A stretch of DNA of 64,000 nucleotides from Blepharisma japonicum. Taxonomy: Eukaryota > Ciliophora > Heterotrichea > Heterotrichida > Blepharismidae. Position numbers and translations under genes: made by a program. The DNA lies in contig CATKHK010000069.1 in NCBI GenBank assembly GCA_949751835.1, forward strand, positions 186,001 through 250,000, written 5' to 3'. The notes beneath the pieces were generated by a model, which was not told the DNA's origin, did not search any database, and saw only the letters and a program-made list of their open reading frames with translations. Shown piece after piece: positions 54,489 to 64,000 of the stretch; position 1 is the first letter of the stretch; each line of letters begins with the position of its first letter.

Positions 54489-55449
54489 CCTTATTAATAT
54501 ATATTTGAGATTTTAATATATAAGCTTTAGACAAAGCAATGCACCATTTTATGCAACAACTATGCAAAGTATTCAGCCATTAGATTCTTTATAATTTAGA
54601 TTTATGAGAGAATAGCTTCTTTCTGCTCTTTGTCGAAATTATTGGATTTCATTTCTTTTACTTCAGGATGCCTTTCTTAACTTTCGCATTCTTTCTCTTA
54701 AAATTAAATGTGAATAATATTTCAATGCTTCGAATATTCCAAGACTCCATGGATTAAGACAGAGGATTGTTAATTTTACCTTTTTATCGTTAAAGATTCT
54801 AGATTTTAGCCTAAACTACCTTAGAATATCCTGCTTTTTCTTATTTGTCTTTAATTTTCCTTTAATTATAAAAGTATTCATCCCGAATTTCAATTTGGCT
54901 TACTCAATTTTTTCGCGGCAAATTCCTACATCAAGTTGTATTTGAATTTTTCCTTTCAAGTCTTTTCGCCTACTAAATATCACTTAATTCGTTTAATTTC
55001 ATTTAATTTCGAAATTAATTCATTTTTTTCTTCTGTTTCTTTAAATTCCAAATATTCATCTCCAAGATCTTCATAGCTAGTTCCATCAGTTTCAGCATCA
55101 TCAGTTTCATCCAAGCAATAGTTTACTCCTGTCTCTGCTAACACAAGCCCTGAATCTCCACTTTAATAACTTTCATCTTCACCTCCAACATTTTTCTCCT
55201 CATAGCCCTCATCTTTACATGTATCTCGCTAACTCTCTCCCAAGCACCTCCCCAATTCAGCACTAGACTGAAGGTCGTTTCCACATCTCCATCTCACATT
55301 CTCAACGCAACTCTTGCCTCGTCCTCTTCAAATCCCAAATTAGCCAAGGCCTAAATTTTCGTTTGAGCCTAAATCTCTTTCTCTTAATTAAATTAAAATA
55401 TTTTTAATAAGAGTATTTTTCAATTTTTTAAGTCTAATTATAAATTCTT
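54489..55449. other. Intergenic region between genes H and G
   Basis: 961 bases. The part at about 54489-54832 is homologous to the DNA upstream of F and marks the right end of the duplicated unit. A decayed UBA-like gene fragment on the minus strand covers about 54990-55362 and is listed separately. The remainder is AT-rich 3' flank of H. Confidence 0.65.
54990..55362 (-). pseudogene. Decayed UBA-domain gene fragment with acidic tail
   Basis: On the minus strand from 55362 the sequence reads KI-(TAG)-ALANLGFEEDEARVAL, then RMWDGDVETTFSLVLN. This is a good match to a UBA domain: hydrophobic-x-x-LGF, E-E-x-A-x-x-A-L, G-D-V-E, then hydrophobic residues. After a frame change the strand reads a long acidic stretch (DETDDAETDGTSYEDLGDEY) and then a Lys/Glu-rich helix-like segment. 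TAG and TAA interrupt at positions where Gln would fit. No start or stop fits an intact gene. It resembles the remnant at 33.1 kb on the other strand. A functional gene with unrecognised introns is possible but less likely. Confidence 0.5.
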
Positions 55450-58400
55450 CTATTTAAAGGGATCTAAACTTGCTTTAATTGGATGAACACTATATTTAAT
55501 ATTTTCATGTCGAGAAAGCTTATATCTAAAAATCTGATAAAAGTCTCTAACAAAAATACTGGCAGATGAACAAAATTGAGCTCCTATGATTATCATTGAA
55601 ATAAAAATGATGCTATTTTCCACCCCAAATATCACACCTGAACTTGTATCAAATAAATAAAATGACGTTATAAACATAATGACCCCTATGAGCACTTCAC
55701 TTATTAAATTGGAAATCTGCAGAATTTGATCTCTGAAAGGTCAATAAGCAAGCAGATAAAATATGCTCATAATAGAGCATATAATATTGACAGCCACTTG
55801 AGTCTTTGGGTATTGACTGAAAAATACTAAATTGGTTATATATATGAGTCTCCTTAGAAAAAAGACAAAATAATAAAGCGAGAAAAGGTATCCTTTTTCA
55901 GTTCGAAATTCATAAAAAAATGAATTGAATAATAAATTGAATTTTCTGTTGTTTCTCATAATTTTCACTCGATTCTTATAAGAAAATCAAAAGAATACTG
56001 GAGGTGAGGCTATGGATAATATATATAATAAAAAGCAAATAAAAAGATTAGTTACTTGAACTATATTATTGCCTCTAAGCATTACTAATCCTACACCTGC
56101 TGCAGCGCTGAGTTCAAGATAGCATTGTATTCAGAATCTTATATAAAATGAAAATTTGTAATCGCTAAAGATATTTGCGAACTTTTTACCAACAATTCTA
56201 TATGAACAGCCAGCGAAATATAATATAAACGGAAATAAAATTATTGACGCTATTATAATGGTAAAGTCATCTCCTTGATTCAATAATACTAAATCAGTAT
56301 TGTAGCCAAAGTTTTTAGCTTCATTATAAGCCTTGCTTCCTTCTTTTTCATCAATTAGATACTCAAAAAGATTAGGTAATAGACTATAGGAGCTTAAACT
56401 TGATAAAAATTGATTCATTTTATCGGAAAAAGGAATCCCTGATAGCGATAAATAACTAAGGATTTGTAAACAATTCATTAAGCCTCATAAAGAGCTTGGG
56501 TTTTGATTTAAAATTGAGAATACTACACTTCCAATCACAGATCCCTGCACAACTGTGGTGATTTTTGAAGCAATTTGAGACACCAATAAACTATAAGGAT
56601 TTGGATCATATTCATTAAGGTTTGAGCTAACTATTGAAGAGTTTAAAATTCCATTTCAAATTGATTTTACTTCTGATAAATCTATGAATGTGACATTTAC
56701 GACCGTATTCTGTGGTATTTCATCTTTAATAGATAATGGAAGGCTATAGTATGTTTTATTTATTTGCTCAAGATTTCAAGAAAACTTTGGGTCATTCTCA
56801 ATTGATATTGCGATATTGTCTATACTAAGGCTGTCTTGCAAAGGATCGGAAAAATTAAGAGATAAAGAGTCATTGGAGTGGACTATAAGATTTACAGAAA
56901 ATGGAACATAATTACAACTTGTTGTTCCATTGTAGCCATTAGCACAAATACATAAATCATTATATAAGATTGCGTGATTGATGCAAGAAATACATTTTAT
57001 ATGTGATTCACAAGTTAAACAAAAATTTGGGCAAGTATTAAGAAGATCATCTGAGTCTCCTTCTGGTGTTTCTGGTGTTTCAGGTGTTTCTGGTGTTTCT
57101 GGTGTTTCTGGTGTTTCTGGTGTTTCTGGTGTTTCAGGTGTTTCTGGTGTTTCTGGTACTTCTGGTACTGAAATGCAAGAACTAGACCCATCAAAGACAT
57201 AGTTTATATCGCAAACACAAGTATTGCCCACAAGAGAAGCATTTGATTTGCAAGTTACACATCCATCTGCAGAATAGCTGATACAAGTATCACATAGAAC
57301 ACTATGGCAAGCTGAGCAAGATGCTCTGCTGTCTCTACATCCATTATTGCAATTTGAGTTGCACTGAAAGCAGTTATTATATTCAGGCCCTTTCCAAAAT
57401 TCAGAAATCTTGCAATTGGCTATACATAAGTCATTTATGGGACAAGCACTGCAATTTTCAGAGCAAGACGTAGATGATAATAAAGAAACGGAATATAATA
57501 TATTATATATTTTAATCTCGTATAAAAATCCTTGAAAGAAATTTCCTGGATCTTGAGATGTTTGTTGAGCACCTATAAGAGATATTGCATTAGAATTTAT
57601 ATCTTGAAAATATCCAAAACTAAGAGTTGATGAAGGGTCTGAATTTGTATTTACATAGCATGTCACAGCTGTGTTTCCATCCTCATCAACATTTAATTGA
57701 AATAATAAATGACTTCACTCGAAAGTTGTAAGTGAGATTTGGCACAAATAAATAAGTACTGAATTATCGATTAGTAGCTGAATTGCAGGCATGCTGCTAA
57801 TTAAATAAATTGCATAAATAACTGAATAGCTATTAGAAGCATCATTTTTTGAAATCACATATGAATTTTCATTCTCAATATTTAATCATATAGAAATAGT
57901 AAAAATTGGGCCAATTTCCAGCTTAGGTGATAAATAAGTTTGATACTCAGGCAGCCTCATAACTGAAGATATTCCATTAAAATAAAAGCCTCTCAAATAA
58001 GCACTTATAGGATCATCGTCTTCATAATCTGGGTAAAATTGTTCAGAGGATCCTGTTACTACAGGAATTAAGCTGGCTGAATCATAAACAACTCCGTCCA
58101 ATGTATTCAAATTTAAATTAAAAAGAAGCTGAGTTGTCAATAAACATTCGCTTGATGACTTTGTATATCCTATAGGGCAATCAGATAAGCAAGATTTGAT
58201 TGTTGATAAATAATAATAGCCAGCTATGCAGGATGTGCATTGATAATAAAGTTGTCCTGTACAAGAAGAGCATCCGGTATAGCAGGCTGAGCATATAGCC
58301 TCCCCAGGAGGCTGGTAAAACCCATTATTACAATCGCATGAGCTACCTGAACTATTATCAACACAAAATGTGCAAGAACCAGGTAAAAATGAAGTGCATT

Positions 58401-60206
58401 CTAAGCATAATTCGCTAACACAAATATTGCATGAATCTGCTCTTACACAGCCATAGGGGCATGAACAAGTAAAGCATCCATCCTCATCACAATATTGATT
58501 TATATCACATTTCCAAAGACAATCAAGATAATTTCCTGAATTGCAAGGAATAAACATATTTCTATTAGAAAAACTGGAAATAGCAACTTGTCATAGTTGA
58601 AAAAAGCTTATATAGCCCTGAAAATCAGAAGAGCCGAGGAAAAGTGATCCTCCACTTGGAGGTCTAAATATATTATCAGTTGGAGAAGAGTAAGTGCTAT
58701 CAAGAGATTCAAATTGATACCATCTAAATGTAGAAACTCCGCTCTCTTGATCAAATTCCATTGTAAAACACAAATAATATCAGTCAAGTGAAATCACACC
58801 TCCTGTTCATGATAAATCACCACTTGAAGAAGTCACGCCAATGTTATTATCCATTGCAATATTAAATATATGAAAGATTTATTTTTGCTTCTAAATATTT
58901 ATCAGAAGAAAAATAAAGTCCTCGTTGCTTTGCAGGGATAGGATCATATATCTCACCATCATTTCCAAAAAAATAGGCAGAATCACCTATCCCAGTAACT
59001 AAAATGTCATCATAAATACCCTTAAATTCACCTGTAAAATCAGCTGTAATTACAGGAGTAGTGATTGGTACACACATGTCAAAGCCATATGGGCATTCAT
59101 ATAAACAGATTTGATTAATAAGATGATATCCAGCTTTGCATGTGCTGCTGTGCCAAGTTGAGTCACAAGTATCGGCTAATCAGTCACAAATAGGTGGTGA
59201 TTGTGTTTTACGCTCAATGCACATATTAGGAGCATATCCAGTGCATGCAATACAATCTATTGAATGGCATATTGAGGAGCAGTTACTTCGTATGCACCAG
59301 GGTCATTCTTGGGAGCAACTTAAATCACATTCATGACATTGATTCCCATCCCAGTATTGAAGATTAAGACATTCGATTTGAGGGCTCATCTCTCAATAGT
59401 CTAAGGCTAAGTCATTTCTTGCTTCAGTTCAATACAAAAATCCTTGAAAAGAATTCCCTGGGTTTCCTATTGTTCAGGTATAAATTCCATCTGGAAAATT
59501 TGCTTCCTGACCCAAAAAAACTTTGGTTATCATGCTACTCATTTTTGTAAAAATTTGCAACTGAACTGAATTGCGTGTTATTTGTTCAATTTGAAAAGAC
59601 AGATAGTTTCATAAGGATAAAGTTTTTGAATAATTGATTGATAATTGAGATTCATTGTAATTGCTTGAATTTTTAGAGATAATCTTAAAAGAAACTCCGC
59701 TCTCTAATATGCACTTAATATAATCTTTTGAGTTCGCATTTACAGTAATAAGAATCCCTTGAGATATTGGATGGATTCAAAAGTTCATAGTAAAATAAAG
59801 CGAAGGAATATAGCTTTTGCTGCTTATTATTGATGAGGATGGCTCAAAATAAAACCCACGGTCTAAAGTTGGCAATGGGGAATATTTCATCAAGCTTCGA
59901 TAAGAAACTCCTAAAGGGTTTGTCCATTTATGTGTATAATTACTTGAACTTTGGATAGAAGACGCTGATAAATCTTGGGATTTCCAAAACTCAAAGCTCA
60001 AATAACTTGGGTGATACTGGAAGATTGCATTTGACAAAAGGAGTTGATTCCTTAATGAATTGAGAAGGACATATTTCAGCGCAAATTTTGCCATCAATCA
60101 TGTACTTAAAATTCATATCTGTGCACATTTCTGATATGCTGTTCTTTTGAGATGATGAAAAAGCTATTAGAATGCTTGAGAGCAAAATGAGCTGGTATAG
60201 TTTCAT
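55450..60206 (-). pseudogene. Gene H: short family member with two frame breaks and a PET-repeat hinge
   Basis: The start at 60206 gives signal peptide MKLYQLILLSSILIAFSSS. The frame then shifts near 59997: after PKLFEL the codons CTT TGA carry one base more than expected, and dropping it gives FELEFWKSQDLS as in gene D. A second break is near 58865-58880. There the sequence goes from KINLSY straight to FNIAMDNN, missing about 86 bases (about 29 residues) present in E and D. Below 58860 the frame is open to the TAG at 55450, with the third LamG module, Cys-rich blocks and an intact membrane bundle (tail KYSVHPIKASLDPFK). Between the two halves of the last Cys-rich block, the usual GGYRGPDGLFYPCPN loop is replaced by about eleven Pro-Glu-Thr repeats. 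It is probably a pseudogene, though assembly error or variant excision could also explain the breaks. Confidence 0.7.
57056..57168 (-). repeat. 9-base minisatellite encoding Pro-Glu-Thr repeats in gene H
   Basis: The plus strand repeats GGTGTTTCT or GGTGTTTCA about eleven times, with GGTACTTCT variants at the right end. On the coding strand this is in frame as Pro-Glu-Thr, between VPEV and EGDSDDLL. No other gene in the window has it at this place; the others have a short Gly/Tyr-rich loop. Nearly identical units suggest recent expansion. Confidence 0.9.
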
Positions 60207-60912
60207 TATTGACCTCAGGAATAAATATGATCAATATATTTTTAGTTAGGTTTTATGAGGACTGAATGTTGAGAATTTAATTCCTAAAGTGTTCAGCTGA
60301 CTTTTCTAATCAGCTAAGGTGATTAATAAAACTTAATTTAATCAAATATTTTAGAATAGGCTTACGAAAAATAAGCCACCGAATTATAAAATTATTTGTT
60401 GCACATCAAGAGCACAGCAAAATTGATTAAATATTTTATATATTTAATAAGCTAAAAGTTTTATAAAAATATAATTGATTAAAAGATAAAAGCAAAAATC
60501 CATTTTCAGTCCTGATCAGATCTAAATAATGCAATTGTTAAAAAAATATTTTTGACCATTTTAGCTGAGTTTGATTTTGTTGTTGAATTTAATTAAGAAA
60601 TGCACACTTATGATTCTAAAGTACTTAATTGATAGAAATTTAATTTTATTAACAATTTCCAAATAGAAGTTGATCATTAAAAAGCTTCATTTTATAAATT
60701 TTAATCATATTTATATTTGAGTCTTAAAGCTTGACATAATAAAATTAGAAAAAATCAATTTCCTATATTAAAGATAACACTTATCACTTTATAGCACGAT
60801 TGATGTATTATTACATATAATTAAAAGCAACATAAATAGGCTTATTACAATAAATATTAGAATTTGATTACAATAAACAAATAATAAATGGAGCTTTAGT
60901 AAACTATTTAAA
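60207..60912. other. Spacer between genes I and H
   Basis: 706 bases of very AT-rich DNA upstream of the start of H and downstream of the stop of I. No gene, repeat or RNA is recognisable. The promoter of H must lie near its right-hand neighbour's 3' end, but no conserved element stands out. Confidence 0.6.
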
Positions 60913-63900
60913 TTAAAGAGCCGTTTCACTTTCTTGTGATTGCAATGAATGAATGCTAAGCTTATCATTTCCATACTGAGAGATTTTATATCTAATAATT
61001 TGATAAATTGTTCTTGAGAAAATACCAACAGATCCAAAAAATTGTATTCCCATGATTGTCATAGAAATGAAAATAATTCCATTTTCTATTCCAGCAATTA
61101 TGCTTGAACTTACTTCAAACAAATAAAAGGAAGTTACACACATAATAAAGCCTATCATAATTTCGCTTACTAAATTGGAAATCTGCAGTATTTGATCTTT
61201 AAATGGCCTATAAAAAATTAAATAAAAAATACTCATCAGCGAGCATATAATATTTATAGAGACTTGAGCCTTTGGATGTTTACTCAAAAACACTAAATTG
61301 GTAATATAAAAAAGCCTTCTTATAAAGAAAATAAAATAATAAAGAGAATAGAGAAATCCTTTCTCAGTTCGAAATTCATAATAAAACGAACTATAGAGCA
61401 AAGCAAAGTTTCTTTTATTTTTTTGGATTTTGTATTGGTTTTTATAGGTAAAATATCAAAAGGCAAGGGGTGAAGCGATTAATAATGAAAACACTGCAAA
61501 GCAAATAACAATATTTGCTATTTGAATTGCATTATCACCTTTTAGCATCGCTAGCCCTACAGCTGCTGCAGCTCCAAGCTCAAGGTAACACTGCAGTCAG
61601 AATCTAATATAAAATGAATATTTTAAATTTTTTAGTATACTTTTAAACCTTTTTCCGACCAATCTATATGAGCAATCTGCGAAATATATTATAAATGGCA
61701 ATGAAGTCATTGACAATATAACGATTGAGAAATCATCTCCTTGATTCAATAAAATTTGATCTGTATTATATCCATACTTAAGAGCTTGAGCATAAGCTTT
61801 ATTCCCATCTTTTTCATCTATCGCGTATTCAAAAAAATTGGGAAAAAGGTTGTAAGAATTCAAATTTGATAAAAATTGACTCATTTTTTCTGTAAAAGGA
61901 ATGCCAGATAATGATAAATAGCTAAGAACTTGCAAACAGTTCATCAAGCCTCATAAAGAGCTTGGATTGGGGTTTAAAAATGATAAAGCAATACTTCCAA
62001 TGACAGCACTTTGCACAGTTGCCGTAACTTTCGAAGTAATTGCAGCTACTACTAAACTATAAGGGCTTGGGTCATACTTATTGAGTTTTGAGCTAATTGT
62101 TGAAGAATTAAGTGTTTCATTTCAAATTGATTTTACTTGTGATAAGTCAAAAAATGTAACATTTACTATTGCATCTTGTTTAATTTCATCTTTAATAATC
62201 ATTGGGATGCTATAATATGTTGTATTTATCTCCTCAAGATCTCATGAGAAATCTGGATTATTTTCTATTGATATTGTCGTGATATTTGCTTTCAGTGAAT
62301 TTTTTAAAGGATCTGAAAAATTAAGAGATAAGGAATCATTAGCAAAAACTATAAGAGTGACAGAAAAAGTAGAGTCAGTGGAATTTGTGGTTTCATTATG
62401 AGTACTGATATCACAGTCAGTATCACATATACAAGTATTGTTCTTGAGAGTAGCGTTTGATTTGCAAGCTATGCACCCGTTTTCAGAAAAATCTATGCAA
62501 CTCTCACATAAGGAACTATAGCAAACTGAGCAAGACTCTTGATTGTCTTTGCATCCATTTTTGCATTTTGAATTACATTTAGAGCATTTATCATATTCAG
62601 GTCCTTCCCAAAATTCATCTATTTTACAATTTGGCAAGCATGATCCATTTATATGGCAGGCATTACAATTTTCAGAGCAAGATGGAGTTGCCAATAACTT
62701 AATGTCATAAGCTGTATTAAATATTTTAATCTCATATAAAAACCCTTGAAAGAAGTTTCCAATATTTTGAGATATTTGTTGAGCTCCTATAAGAGTGACT
62801 GCATTCAAGTCAGTGTCTTGAAAATATCCAAATCCAGCAGTAAATGTAAGATCTGGATTTGTATTTATATAGCACACTACAACAGTATTCCCATTACTGT
62901 CTAATTTTACTAAAAATGCTAAATGGCTTCACTTATAAGAGTCAAGGGATACCTGACATGTAATAGAAACTGCTGTATCATTAATCAGTAAGTGAAGAGC
63001 TGGTTTTGAACTGCTTAAAGTAATAGCATATATAGTTAAATAATTATTTGAAACATTATTTTTTGAGATCAGAGATGAATTCTCATTTTCAATATTTAAT
63101 CATATAGAAATTGTAAAAATTGGTCCGATATTTAGTTTTGGAGTTATATAAGTTTTATACTCAGGCAATCTCATAACTGAAGATTTTCCATCAAAATAAA
63201 AACCTCTTAAATAAGCACTTTTTGGATCATCATCTTCATAATTCGGATAAAATTGTGCAGATGATCCTGTAATTACTGGAATTAAATTTGCATCATCGTA
63301 GACGATTCCGCTTATACCGTTCAAATTTATATCAAAAACAAGATCTCCCTTAAGTAAGCATTCATTTGTAGATTTTGTATATCCTAAAGGACAATCGGAT
63401 AAACAAATATTTGCTTGAGATAAGTAATAATATCCAGATATGCATGATGTGCATTGATAATAAAGTAGTCCAGTACAGTCTAAGCACAAATTATAGCAAG
63501 GTGAGCATTCGGGTTTGCCAGGTGTTTGAACATATCCTTTATCGCACTTGCATGGGCTTCCTAATGCATTTGTTGCACACAATGTGCAAGAGTTAGTTGA
63601 AAATGATGAGCATTTCAAGCATAAGTCATTTTCACAAAGACCACATGAATCTGCCCTTATACAGCCATTCGTGCATGATCCTAAACATTGTTGGCAACTC
63701 GATCCATCAAAGAACTGATCATAATTGCAATTTCATAAGCAGTCTAAACTAGTCCCTGGTATACATTTAAAATAATTTTTGCCATCTGAAAAACTTGGAA
63801 TCGTTTTCTGTCATAGTTGAAAATAACTTATAAATCCATTAAAATCGGAAGATCCAATAAAAAGTGATCCTCCTGAAATTGGTCTAAAAATGCCATTGTC

Positions 63901-64000
63901 GATAGAAATTGGATTACCAGATACAGCATCAATATAAGGTGTGATTGTTGAAGTTCCATTATAAAAGTATTTAATCGAATAAGAAATGTAGTTTCACTTC
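60913..64000 (-). CDS. Gene I: family member, C-terminal part (probably a short type), runs off the right edge
   Basis: About 1029 codons are visible in one open frame, with TGA as Trp, ending in TAA at 60913. From the right edge the protein reads the end of a LamG module (SGGSLFIGSSDFNGFISYF), a Cys-rich block, a full LamG module (DDDPKSAYLRGFYFDG), a shortened Cys-rich block, the membrane-proximal domain and the membrane bundle (about 60950-61950; RRLFYITNLVFLSKHP). The tail is KLSIHSLQSQESETAL. Compared with D and E the last Cys-rich block lacks about 60 residues: after CICDTDC it goes through a short Ser/Thr/Asn linker to the membrane-proximal domain. The frame is kept, so this is a module loss, not a break. 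Its closeness to D, E and H suggests a three-module gene. Confidence 0.85.

Overview
The window reads as somatic-type nuclear DNA of a ciliate that translates TGA as tryptophan and stops at TAA and TAG. This code is known in heterotrichs such as Blepharisma. The proof is internal: at one homologous site in the array (the '...FTISI-W...' motif of the last lectin-like module) two paralogues carry TGG and four carry TGA. Genes B to E, G and I end in TAA and gene H in TAG. The DNA is AT-rich and the giant genes show no recognisable introns. I did not identify the species; Blepharisma or a close relative is an inference from the code.

All clear genes lie on the minus strand in one head-to-tail array of nine paralogous giant genes, A to I from left to right: A 1-450 (N-terminus only), B 3530-12559, C 14162-21995, D 22265-27013, E 27293-32044, F 33966-43788, G 44397-54488, H 55450-60206, I 60913-64000 (C-terminal part only). 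Each protein has a signal peptide, then alternating LamG-like (concanavalin-A-type jelly roll) modules and cysteine-rich furin/growth-factor-receptor-like modules, then a membrane-proximal domain, a bundle of about 7-8 membrane helices and a short tail. Two sizes occur. Long genes (B, C, F, G; about 2600-3360 residues) have 6-8 lectin/Cys pairs. Short genes (D, E, H; about 1583 residues) have three. The order, B C long, D E short, F G long, H I short (I presumed), suggests a duplicated four-gene block. F and G are a recent tandem duplication with a unit of about 10.6 kb.

Several members look damaged. F has a 272-base deletion with a frame change near its N-terminus. H has a deletion of about 86 bases plus a one-base shift. 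C has a one-base shift in its signal peptide. A decayed scrap of the transmembrane domain lies at about 32.5-32.9 kb. Other intergenic DNA holds two decayed UBA-like gene fragments (33.1 and 55.3 kb), a GC-richer imperfect inverted repeat (13.4-13.87 kb) and a repeat in the 3' flanks of F and G. The 3.1-kb gap at 451-3529 has no gene I can support.

The likely picture is a multigene family of large surface receptor/adhesin proteins with a channel- or receptor-like membrane anchor, changing by tandem duplication, module gain and loss, and pseudogene formation. What they bind is not visible here; a role in recognition, adhesion or sensing is inference.
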